A program made the position numbers and the translations under genes. Below, piece by piece: positions 1 through 7,262 of a DNA stretch of 38,187 nucleotides. Position 1 is the first letter of the stretch, and each line of letters begins with the position of its first letter. The notes under the pieces were generated by a model. The model was not told where the DNA came from. It saw only the letters and a list, made by a program, of their open reading frames with translations, and made no database searches. The DNA lies in IMG/VR virus record IMGVR_UViG_3300033571_009374, positions 1-38,187 of that record; one strand, written 5' to 3'. This stretch comes from a virus.

Positions 1-87
1 GGGCAGAGGGCAGGTGGTGGGTGTAAGACACCCCCTCCCCCTAGGGCCCGCCAATATGTGTGTATCGAGGCCCTAGGCCCACAGCCA
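1..87. repeat. Left copy of 87-bp terminal direct repeat
   Basis: Identical base for base to 38101-38187. The simplest reading is the overlap of a circular or circularly permuted assembly, giving a 38,100-bp unit. The length would suit a k-mer overlap of 87. A true short terminal repeat cannot be excluded from sequence alone. Confidence 0.95.
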
Positions 88-102
88 ATTTTTTTTTTTT
101 TT
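19..102 (+). terminator. GC-rich hairpins followed by a T14 tract
   Basis: Two hairpins lie in series. GGGTGT (19-24) pairs with ACACCC (28-33) around an AAG loop. CCTAGGGCC (40-48) pairs with GGCCCTAGG (69-77) around a 20-nt loop. A run of 14 T follows at 89-102. A small GGC/GCC stem (76-78 with 84-86) lies nearer the T-run. This could end rightward transcripts coming from the origin region before the terminase promoter. The distance between the big stem and the T-run is longer than usual, so a role in packaging or replication is also possible. Confidence 0.45.
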
Positions 103-112
103 AAAACTAAAA

Positions 113-135
113 CCCCACACCCCAAACCCCAAACC
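113..135. repeat. C-rich heptamer repeat (telomere-like TTTGGGG on the minus strand)
   Basis: CCCC runs begin at 113, 120 and 127 and a CC at 134, exactly 7 bp apart, with A-rich spacers (ACA, AAA, AAA). Read on the minus strand this is a short GGGGTTT-type array able in principle to form a G-quadruplex. It lies between the T-run and the TerS promoter. Confidence 0.7.
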
Positions 136-148
136 TAAAATTAAAAAA

Positions 149-177
149 TTGTAAAAATACAAAGACGTTGCTATACT
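149..177 (+). promoter_or_regulatory. Predicted sigma70-type promoter for the packaging/virion genes
   Basis: TTGTAA (149-154) and TATACT (172-177) are 17 bp apart, matching the -35 and -10 consensus at 4/6 and 5/6 positions. A start near 184 would give a leader of about 24 nt before the TerS start codon at 208. Confidence 0.55.
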
Positions 178-207
178 AAAACTACTATTAACATAGGCGA
201 TGTATAT

Positions 208-636
208 ATGTACTCGATTCCATACAAACCACGCGTATTAAAAGCAACTGAAGAACGTTTAAATGCGATCTATAGAGCTGCACGGGCGGGATTAAAAGAA
301 AATGCAATTGCGTACGCGTCAGATATGCTGCCGGAAGAGTACAAGCGTTTAAAAGAGATGGATATTGCAGTTAAACTAGTAGAACAGAAAGCACGTGCAG
401 ATGCAGAATTAGAATTGTCTGAAGCGATGCACAGGGCGTCTGACATGGGCGATGTTAAAGCGACGCAATTTTTACTAACTCATGTGCATGATTGGCGCCA
501 AACCCAAACTATTAATGTGAATGTGGATCAACGCATATCAATTACACAGGCATTAGAAGAAGCGCAAAGACGGGTTATTGATATAAACCCCGTGTCTTCT
601 ACATTAGATGCGCAACATTTAAAAGAAATTACATAA
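208..636 (+). CDS. Probable terminase small subunit
   Basis: The 142-residue protein ends directly before the large terminase gene, the usual place for the small subunit, which recognises phage DNA and starts packaging. The protein is largely helical and charged, with a basic N-terminal half (PRVLKATEERLNAIYRAARA at about 8-27) and an acidic middle. No helix-turn-helix is certain by eye, so the assignment is mainly positional. The stop codon (634-636) abuts the TerL start at 637, suggesting translational coupling. The ATG at 208 is chosen because it gives the full-length frame and has AGG at 195-197 about 10 nt upstream, a modest ribosome site. Confidence 0.65.
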   Translation: MYSIPYKPRVLKATEERLNAIYRAARAGLKENAIAYASDMLPEEYKRLKEMDIAVKLVEQKARADAELELSEAMHRASDMGDVKATQFLLTHVHDWRQTQTINVNVDQRISITQALEEAQRRVIDINPVSSTLDAQHLKEIT

Positions 637-2184
637 ATGCAGACAACTATATATACCCCACAGGATGAACAAAAATTAATGTCATATCTATGGGCTCCTG
701 GATTAGCAAATGATTTATATAAATTTGTAATGTATGTTTTTCCTTGGGGAAAAAAAGGGACGCCATTAGAGCATTTTACTGGGCCTCGCAAATGGCAGAA
801 GAATGTACTTGATACGATTACAAATCATATTAAGCAAAATCAAGATAAGATTGACTTTGATACATTACGATTAGCGGTAGCTTCAGGGCGGGGTATTGGT
901 AAGTCGGCCTTGGTGGCATGGCTAACAATATGGATGACGACAACCCGAATAGGGTCTACAACAATTGTATCGGCTAACTCAGAATCACAGTTACGGTCTG
1001 TTACATGGGCGGAGATAACGAAATGGTTAGCAATGTCGATACATTCGCATTGGTTTGAAATATCGGCGACACGGGTATTACCTGCCAAATGGCTAACAGA
1101 TTTAGTAGAAGAAGATTTGAAACTAGGTACACGGTATTGGTCTATTGAAGGGCGGCTATGGTCGGAAGAAAATCCAGACGCATACGCGGGGTATCATAAC
1201 TTTGCAGGGATGTTCTTGATATTTGATGAAGCATCGGGGATTGCGGACCCGATATGGCCTGTAGCAGCGGGGTTCTTTACAGAAAACACACCGAACCGAT
1301 TTTGGTGCGCGTTTTCTAACCCACGGCGTAATACAGGGTATTTTTACGAATGTTTTAATTCACGCCGTGCATTTTGGCTAACTGAAACAATCGATGCGCG
1401 AACCGTAGAGCACACGGATCAGGCAGTGTACCAACAAATTATTGATGAATATGGGCCAGAATCAACACAAGCGCATGTTGAGGTGTATGGAGAGTTTCCT
1501 GCAACAACGGACGATCAATTCATACCAAGGGAATTAGTAGAAGAAGCCATTGCTAGAGAACCGATACGCAATCCTAGCGCGCCTATTATCATCGGGGTGG
1601 ACCCAGCGCGGTTTGGATCGGACGCAACCGTCATAATCGTGCGCCAGGGCCGCGATGTGATCGCCATAGCATCTTACAGAGGTGACGACACCATGGCGGT
1701 CGTAGGGCACGTTATACGCGTTATAGAGCAGTATCGTCCACTAATGACGGTGATAGATGAAGGCGGTGTGGGTGGGGGCGTGGTGGATCGACTAAAGGAA
1801 CAGCAATACAAAGTGCGAGGGGTTAACTTTGGGGCGAAATCGACTAACCAGATGATGTACGGCAACAAAAGGGCGCAAATGTGGGGTGACATGCGCGAGT
1901 GGCTACGTGTGGCGTCACTGCCCGACAATCGGTACTTAAAAGCGGATTTAATCGCACCACACGTGAAACCGGATTCAAAAGGAACTATTTTTTTAGAAGC
2001 AAAAAAAGACATGAAAAAACGCGGGCTACCCTCACCAGACTATGGGGATGCGTTAGCGTGTACGTTTGCGTTTAAGATAGGAACAGATTATTTGACAAGC
2101 GTTGACAATACGACAACACGTGGATATTCTGCGAAATATAACGCCGATTTATCAATAACATCAACTTCATGGTTAGGACATTAA
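637..2184 (+). CDS. terL: Terminase large subunit (ATPase-nuclease)
   Basis: This is the packaging motor that pumps DNA through the portal and cuts it. The N-terminal ATPase domain shows Walker A SGRGIGKSA (residues 83-91) and Walker B FLIFDEA (193-199). The C-terminal RNase H-like nuclease shows its acidic residues in GVDPARFGSDAT (D322), VIDEGG (D374, E375) and PDYGDALA (D468, D471). At 515 residues it is a normal length. All motifs are intact, so it should be active. It follows the small subunit without a gap and precedes a tiny basic protein, GroES and the portal. The packaging type (pac or cos) cannot be told from this sequence. Confidence 0.95.
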   Translation: MQTTIYTPQDEQKLMSYLWAPGLANDLYKFVMYVFPWGKKGTPLEHFTGPRKWQKNVLDTITNHIKQNQDKIDFDTLRLAVASGRGIGKSALVAWLTIWMTTTRIGSTTIVSANSESQLRSVTWAEITKWLAMSIHSHWFEISATRVLPAKWLTDLVEEDLKLGTRYWSIEGRLWSEENPDAYAGYHNFAGMFLIFDEASGIADPIWPVAAGFFTENTPNRFWCAFSNPRRNTGYFYECFNSRRAFWLTETIDARTVEHTDQAVYQQIIDEYGPESTQAHVEVYGEFPATTDDQFIPRELVEEAIAREPIRNPSAPIIIGVDPARFGSDATVIIVRQGRDVIAIASYRGDDTMAVVGHVIRVIEQYRPLMTVIDEGGVGGGVVDRLKEQQYKVRGVNFGAKSTNQMMYGNKRAQMWGDMREWLRVASLPDNRYLKADLIAPHVKPDSKGTIFLEAKKDMKKRGLPSPDYGDALACTFAFKIGTDYLTSVDNTTTRGYSAKYNADLSITSTSWLGH

Positions 2185-2185
2185 A

Positions 2186-2335
2186 ATGCCACTTGTAAAA
2201 AGCGTATCAAAGAACGCATTAAAAGAGAATGTGAAGAAAGAATATCAAAGCGGAAAGCCTGTTAAACAGGCTGTTGCGATTGCGTACGCTGTCAAACGAC
2301 AAGCGACTAAACGAACAACAGGAAGAGGTAGATAA
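2186..2335 (+). CDS. Small basic conserved phage protein (49 aa)
   Basis: A 49-residue frame starts at ATG 2186, one base after the TerL stop, and its TAA overlaps the GroES ATG by one base (2335). The product is strongly basic. It has the pattern SKNALKENVKKEY, then SGKPVKQAVAIAYAVKRQA, then a TKRTTGRGR tail. Small proteins with a G-K-P-x-K-Q-A-V-A-I-A core are familiar from many tailed phages near the packaging genes, but I know no proven function. The tight packing between two certain genes is the best argument that it is translated. Binding of nucleic acid would suit its charge; this is inference. Confidence 0.75.
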   Translation: MPLVKSVSKNALKENVKKEYQSGKPVKQAVAIAYAVKRQATKRTTGRGR

Positions 2336-2619
2336 TGCAGTTTAGCCCTATGAGTGATCGCATTGTTGTAAAACAAGCGCCTTTAATTGATAAAGTAGGT
2401 GTCATTTTACTACCCAACCCAGAAGAACCATTAAAAGGGATAATTGTAGCGTGTGGCCCCGGTAAAACTAAGTCCAATGGCAAAATACAGCCCCTGGATG
2501 TCAAAGTGGGTGACGTGGTCATGTATGGGCAATACGCTAATGATAAAGTCATTAAAGATGGCGATACTACTTACATATTTATGACAGAAGCAGATGTGAT
2601 TGGAGTAGTCAATGAGTAA
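2335..2619 (+). CDS. groES: Phage-encoded GroES-type co-chaperonin (Cpn10)
   Basis: The 94-residue protein reads as a full-length Cpn10. DRIVVK lies near the N-terminus, a mobile-loop segment with KVGVILLPN at about residues 20-28, then GIIVACGPGK, PLDVKVGDVVMYGQYA at about 59-74, and the closing EADVIGVV. GroES caps the GroEL ring during protein folding. Phage GroES-like proteins, such as T4 gp31, work with host GroEL to fold the major capsid protein. The gene is packed between the 49-aa protein (1-base overlap) and the portal (8-base overlap), so it should be made with the capsid genes. No GroEL is encoded here, so it presumably pairs with the host's ring. Confidence 0.93.
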   Translation: MQFSPMSDRIVVKQAPLIDKVGVILLPNPEEPLKGIIVACGPGKTKSNGKIQPLDVKVGDVVMYGQYANDKVIKDGDTTYIFMTEADVIGVVNE

Positions 2620-4801
2620 AGTAAACGATAAAGAAGATGATCAATTAGACTTAATGCGTGAACGCTTTGCAGGTGCCACAGCTGCATGGTCGGACACACG
2701 TGAAAGTGAACTAGATGATCTTCGTTTTCTAGCTGGATCACCGGATAATCAATGGCAATGGCCTGAGGATGTGCTATCAACACGTGGCGCAGTGCAAGGA
2801 CAATCAATTAACGCACGGCCTACATTGACGATTAATAAATTGCCGCAACATGTCAAACAAGTAACGAACGAACAACGGCAAAATAGGCCGGCATGTAAAG
2901 TTATTCCCGTAGATGACAAAGCCGATATAGAAGTAGCCGAAATATTTGACGGGATTATTAAACATATTGAGTATAAAAGTAACGCAGATATTGCGTACGA
3001 CACGGCGTGCGAAAACCAAGTGACGTATGGGGAAGGGTATATTCGCATTATTTCAGAATATTGCGATGATAATAGTTTCAATCAAGATTTAAAAATTATG
3101 CGGGTGCGCAATTCGTTTAGTGTGTATTTAGACCCATTATGCCAAGACCCTTGTGGCGCAGATGCACAATGGGCATTTGTTACAGAAGACCTTACTAAAA
3201 TAGAGTTTGAGCAAAAATTTCCAAATGCACAACCATTAACAGCATGGCTTGATCAAGGTGTAGGAGATGAAACTAAGGGGTATTGGATAAGTAAAGATAC
3301 TATCCGCGTAGCAGATTATTATTTCTTTGAAACAGAAGAAAAAACATTGAATTTATACCCAAACGAACAAACAGCGTATTCAGATTCGCCAGAAGCAAAA
3401 TATTATAAAGAACAAGGGATAGAACCGACTAAAACCCGAAAAGTTATGATTAAAACCCTTAAATATTGGAAAACTAATGGGTATGAGATACTGGAAGAAA
3501 ATATTTGGCCAGGTAAACATATTCCTATTATCCGTGTTTTGGGGAATGAATTTGAAGTAAACGGAAAAATACTGTTATCCGGCATTATACGTAATGCGAA
3601 AGACCCACAACGAATGTATAACTACTGGGCGTCATGTGAAACAGAGATGTTAGCACTTTCACCTAAAGCACCTTTTATTGGATATGCCGGGCAATTTCAA
3701 GGGTTTGAACAACAATGGGGGTCAGCAAATACAACTAATTGGCCTTATTTACAAGTCAATCCAGATGCTACTGATGGTGCGGGAAACCCATTACCATTAC
3801 CTCAACGTGCGCAGCCGCCATTACCTCAAACAGGTATTTTACAAGCTAAATTGGGCGCGGCAGATGATATTAAAGCAGTTACTGGGCAATATGATTCAAG
3901 TTTAGGCGCAACTTCTAACGAACGATCAGGCCGTGCTATTTTAGCTAGGGAAAAGCAAGGCGATACAGGGACTTATCATTTTCAAGATAACCATGCACGT
4001 GGGATTAGAGAGGTTGCATGGCAATTAGTAGATTTAATACCTAAATATTATGATGTTCCACGAATTGCGCGGATTATTGGAGTGGATGGGGATGTAGGAA
4101 TGGCGTATCTTAACCCACAACAACAAGAACCTGTACGTAAAATTAAGGATGTAACAGGAAACGTAATTCAAAAAATCTATAATCCTACTGTTGGCACTTA
4201 CGACGTATGTGTTACTACAGGGCCGAGTTATATGACTAAGCGTCAAGAAGCTATGGATGCAATGATGCAGATATTACAAGGGAATCCTGAGTTATGGAAA
4301 GTAGCAGGAGATTTATTCGTTAAAAATATGGATTGGCCCGGTGCCCAAGAATTATCTGAACGGCTAGCTAAAACAATTGATCCTAAATTATTAGAAGATA
4401 ATGATAAATCGCCCGCATTACAGGCTGCAGAACAGCAAATACAAGGCATGGCGCAAGAAATGGAACAAATGCACCAAATGCTTCAGCAGGTTCAACAATC
4501 AATGGAAGCACAAGATTTACAAATTAAAGCCTATAATGCAGAGACAAATAGGATTAAGGTTGTACAAGCATCTATGAGCCCTGAACAAATTCAAGATATT
4601 GTATTAGGCACATTACATGCAGCAATATCTACTGGAGATGTGACAGGTATTTTTCCTCAGCCACAAATAGAAGATTCACAAATGCCGCAAACAGGTATTT
4701 TTCCTGAGCCACAAACAGAAGATTCACAAACACCGCAAACAGGTATTTTTCCTCAGCCACAAATAGAAGATTCACAAATGCCGCAAAATAGTAATTTATA
4801 G
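2612..4801 (+). CDS. Portal protein, P22 type, with repeat-bearing C-terminal tail
   Basis: A 729-residue protein directly after TerL and GroES with the size and layout of P22-type portals, which form the dodecameric DNA gate at the capsid vertex. Recognisable parts include KLPQHVKQVTNEQRQNRPAC near residue 75 and GATSNERSGRAILAREKQGD near 430. A long Gln/Met-rich helical stretch (about 600-650) fits the barrel or coiled-coil end. The last 55 residues are unusual: three copies of a 16-residue unit TGIFPQPQIEDSQMPQ at DNA 4643-4786. The start codon at 2612 overlaps the end of GroES and has GGAG seven bases upstream. The stop at 4801 lies just before a predicted promoter. Confidence 0.9.
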   Translation: MSKVNDKEDDQLDLMRERFAGATAAWSDTRESELDDLRFLAGSPDNQWQWPEDVLSTRGAVQGQSINARPTLTINKLPQHVKQVTNEQRQNRPACKVIPVDDKADIEVAEIFDGIIKHIEYKSNADIAYDTACENQVTYGEGYIRIISEYCDDNSFNQDLKIMRVRNSFSVYLDPLCQDPCGADAQWAFVTEDLTKIEFEQKFPNAQPLTAWLDQGVGDETKGYWISKDTIRVADYYFFETEEKTLNLYPNEQTAYSDSPEAKYYKEQGIEPTKTRKVMIKTLKYWKTNGYEILEENIWPGKHIPIIRVLGNEFEVNGKILLSGIIRNAKDPQRMYNYWASCETEMLALSPKAPFIGYAGQFQGFEQQWGSANTTNWPYLQVNPDATDGAGNPLPLPQRAQPPLPQTGILQAKLGAADDIKAVTGQYDSSLGATSNERSGRAILAREKQGDTGTYHFQDNHARGIREVAWQLVDLIPKYYDVPRIARIIGVDGDVGMAYLNPQQQEPVRKIKDVTGNVIQKIYNPTVGTYDVCVTTGPSYMTKRQEAMDAMMQILQGNPELWKVAGDLFVKNMDWPGAQELSERLAKTIDPKLLEDNDKSPALQAAEQQIQGMAQEMEQMHQMLQQVQQSMEAQDLQIKAYNAETNRIKVVQASMSPEQIQDIVLGTLHAAISTGDVTGIFPQPQIEDSQMPQTGIFPEPQTEDSQTPQTGIFPQPQIEDSQMPQNSNL
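4643..4786 (+). repeat. Three 48-bp tandem repeats in the portal C-terminus
   Basis: Units at 4643-4690, 4691-4738 and 4739-4786 each encode a 16-residue Pro/Gln/Glu-rich unit beginning TGIFP. Units 1 and 3 are identical and unit 2 differs at four bases. Such near-identity points to recent duplication or gene conversion, and copy number may vary between relatives. Confidence 0.95.
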
Positions 4802-4803
4802 CG

Positions 4804-4832
4804 TTGATATTATTATATTTGCAAGTTATTAT
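4804..4832 (+). promoter_or_regulatory. Predicted sigma70-type promoter before the fibre cassette
   Basis: TTGATA (4804-4809) and TATTAT (4827-4832) are 17 bp apart, each 5/6 to consensus, in a 62-bp AT-rich gap between portal and the next gene. A start near 4839 precedes the ATG at 4864. This would let the fibre genes be transcribed separately from the packaging genes. Confidence 0.55.
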
Positions 4833-4863
4833 ATAGTTAGTATAAATATTTAAAGGTATAGCG

Positions 4864-5169
4864 ATGGAAGTATTAAACCCACTTATAGGCTCTGAATTTC
4901 CATCGCAAACAGCGATGTATTCTGGAACCGCTGGAAATACAGGTAATTGGCCTGCAGGCCCTCAAGGCGTTTTAATTTGGTCTACCACACCTTGTTATGT
5001 GTTGGTAGGAGAAAATGTAACGGCAACTGCTACATTAGGCACACCTATTCCCGCAGGAATCCCAATTCCTTTTAAAATTCCTATTACTGTATCTGGATTA
5101 TGGCGTGTAAGCGCGATTCAAATCAGTGACTCCGGCGTTGTATATTGTAAGCCTATTAATAAGGCTTAA
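4864..5169 (+). CDS. Small virion-like protein of unknown function
   Basis: A 101-residue, Gly/Pro/Thr-rich, weakly charged protein with beta-strand-like segments (VLIWSTTPCYVLVGENVTAT, then IPFKIPITVSGLWRVSAIQI). I do not recognise a named family. Similar short beta-rich proteins sit near portal and fibre genes in many podoviruses and are often taken as head decoration or fibre base proteins; that is inference from context. AAGG stands upstream of the start (4852-4856 region) and a predicted promoter at 4804-4832 precedes it. The next small frame follows after two bases. Confidence 0.7.
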   Translation: MEVLNPLIGSEFPSQTAMYSGTAGNTGNWPAGPQGVLIWSTTPCYVLVGENVTATATLGTPIPAGIPIPFKIPITVSGLWRVSAIQISDSGVVYCKPINKA

Positions 5170-5171
5170 TT

Positions 5172-5336
5172 ATGAGCTGGGGATATTCTTATCAAATTGG
5201 GGTAGATGTTAGTGTAACTAGTTATGTTGCATTTACTAAAGATAATATGCAAATTGACAGTGCGGGGCATCTTTTATTAGAAGATGGTTTTGCGTTATTA
5301 CAAGAAGATCGTAGTTTAATTTTATTGGAGCCGTAA
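5172..5336 (+). CDS. Small protein (54 aa), fibre-associated, unknown
   Basis: The frame from ATG 5172 to TAA 5336 is packed between two genes with a 2-base gap upstream and a 1-base gap downstream, which supports translation. The product begins MSWGYSYQIGVDVSV and ends with a Leu/Glu/Asp pattern (LLLEDGFALLQEDRSLILLE) that looks like two short beta-hairpin repeats. I recognise no domain. A minor fibre or adaptor role is only suggested by its neighbours. Confidence 0.6.
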   Translation: MSWGYSYQIGVDVSVTSYVAFTKDNMQIDSAGHLLLEDGFALLQEDRSLILLEP

Positions 5337-5337
5337 T

Positions 5338-7224
5338 ATGGCGAATAAAGAAATCTCTCAATTAAATTCAGCAACAACGCCCTTAACTGGGGATGAGTTA
5401 GTGCCGATTGTACAAACAGGTACAACAGATAAAACTACGGTATCTGCTTTTTGGCTATCTTTAGGTGATTTGGACGCAATAACCGCGGCCGCTAAAGGTG
5501 CTGCACTTAGTTCTAATGTATTATACATGCAATCTGCTTCTGCGACTGTCCCAGGATTGATAAATACCACAACACAAACATTTGCAGGATTAAAAACATT
5601 TAACGCAGGCGTTACATTAGGCAGCGTGCCAATTACCCCTACTACGTCCGGTGGGAATCCAGCAGTATCTTTTAACTCTTATAGCATAGTTGGGTTATTT
5701 TCTTTAGCATCTGGCATAATAGATGTAACGACCTTAAATTGCTTAAATCTTAATAACCAAAATGGGGCAATATTTAACAATAACGTTGTAGTTAATGCTA
5801 AAGTTACTGCAAATAATTTTAATTTAACGACAGCATCAGAAAATAAATTGATAGGAACAAATGGTACTAGCAAAGACCTTGTTTCTTACGATTTAATAGG
5901 TGGTGACAATGTAACTATTTCAAAAAGTGGGGCATCTTTTACTATTTCAGCTAGTGGTGGAGGTGGTGGCGTAACTACTATTGGAAGTATTGATAGTCAA
6001 ACAGCATCTTCAAACGGCGCGGTTATTGACGGTTCAGATTTATACATGCAATCTGCTTCTGCAACTGCTCCAGGATTAGTAAATACTTCTGCGCAAACAT
6101 TTGCAGGATTAAAAACATTTAATTCTGGGTTAACTACAATTGACAACACTACGTATTTTAAACATTGGAGTGATGCAAGTAAGCAATTACAATTTTTATT
6201 GGATGATGTGCCAACATCAACCATAGTTGAATTAACCGTTCCATCATCTAGTGGAACAATGGCATTAACAAGTGATTTTGATGATTATGTTCCGTACACT
6301 GGTGCTACGACAAATTTAAATTTAGGCACGCATTCTGTAATAACTCCAAATGTAGTTTCACCTACTCAAACTCTTAATTTATATTGTACAGATGCAAGTG
6401 ATACGCCTCTTACCGTTAATTTAGGGTCAGATGATTTTAATATTGTGTCCCTATCAACGATTAGAGGAGGAGAAGGCGGCCCTCAACCTTCAAGTTTTAC
6501 TTTATATGCCCCTACATCTAGCACTGGCGCATCAGTAGAATTTATTGCTAGTCAATATTTATCTGAATCATTAGGGGGCATTAAATATACAAATCTTGGC
6601 TCTCATAAAGCAAGCGTAAGTTATACAGTTAGGAATGCAGCGTCGGGCCCTATTGCACTATACGAATATCTAAATGTGGATATATCACAATTTAAGGCTA
6701 CCTTCCAATTACAAGTTAATATGGCAGATGCGCTTATTATGGAAAGTATTGCGCCAAATTTAATTGTAGCAACGGATTCTGAAAGCGGTATTGTTGGGTT
6801 AAGTACAGGTACGTACCCATCATTAACTGAGTTAAGTTATGTAAAAGGTGCAACATCTAATCTTCAAACTCAAATTAATTCGTTAACTGGTGATTCATTT
6901 GTTTGGAATGATACAACAAGTACAACACAAACTATATCACCTAATAATGGCTATGTTTCACATAGTGCGACACAAACTGTTTTTACATTACCTTCAACAG
7001 CTGCTTTTGGCACAAGATTTTCAATTGTATATTTAGCCCCATCAGCAGGGCAACTTTTGCAAAATGCAGGACAAATAATTATCGCTGGTGATACACAGAC
7101 CACCATAGGAACAGATGGCAGAATTGAAAATATTAATCTAGGTGAAGTATTAACAATTTTATGTACAGCAGCAAACACAGAATTTACGGTAATTAGCCCC
7201 GTTGGTAACTTTGACGTTGTATAA
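5338..7224 (+). CDS. Fibre protein 1 (trimeric-fibre-like)
   Basis: A 628-residue Ser/Thr/Asn/Gly-rich protein with low charge, typical of phage fibres. The N-terminus (KEISQLNSATTPLTGDELVP) resembles fibre attachment segments. Two internal copies of a unit of about 33 residues, YMQSASATxPGLxNTxxQTF plus AGLKTFNxG, are encoded near 5523-5613 and 6044-6130. A Gly-rich linker (SGGGGG, about residue 204) separates them. The last 110 residues form a domain shared with the next gene, with the pattern VFTLPSTAAFGTRFSIVY and an ending of V-G-N-F-D-V-V. The start lies one base after the preceding stop. Receptor binding or virion decoration is likely; which surface it sits on is unknown. Confidence 0.8.
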   Translation: MANKEISQLNSATTPLTGDELVPIVQTGTTDKTTVSAFWLSLGDLDAITAAAKGAALSSNVLYMQSASATVPGLINTTTQTFAGLKTFNAGVTLGSVPITPTTSGGNPAVSFNSYSIVGLFSLASGIIDVTTLNCLNLNNQNGAIFNNNVVVNAKVTANNFNLTTASENKLIGTNGTSKDLVSYDLIGGDNVTISKSGASFTISASGGGGGVTTIGSIDSQTASSNGAVIDGSDLYMQSASATAPGLVNTSAQTFAGLKTFNSGLTTIDNTTYFKHWSDASKQLQFLLDDVPTSTIVELTVPSSSGTMALTSDFDDYVPYTGATTNLNLGTHSVITPNVVSPTQTLNLYCTDASDTPLTVNLGSDDFNIVSLSTIRGGEGGPQPSSFTLYAPTSSTGASVEFIASQYLSESLGGIKYTNLGSHKASVSYTVRNAASGPIALYEYLNVDISQFKATFQLQVNMADALIMESIAPNLIVATDSESGIVGLSTGTYPSLTELSYVKGATSNLQTQINSLTGDSFVWNDTTSTTQTISPNNGYVSHSATQTVFTLPSTAAFGTRFSIVYLAPSAGQLLQNAGQIIIAGDTQTTIGTDGRIENINLGEVLTILCTAANTEFTVISPVGNFDVV

Positions 7225-7262
7225 AACTGTAAATATTTCAATAATTTTTTTTGGAGTATATA

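Noticed and set aside
7251-7262. TTG start for fibre 2 and similar TTG/GTG extensions at 9617, 10333, 15401, 19392, 24226 and 30091
   Set aside because: Each has an in-frame ATG nearby, mostly with a better-spaced ribosome site, and the extensions overlap ribosome sites, terminators or upstream genes.
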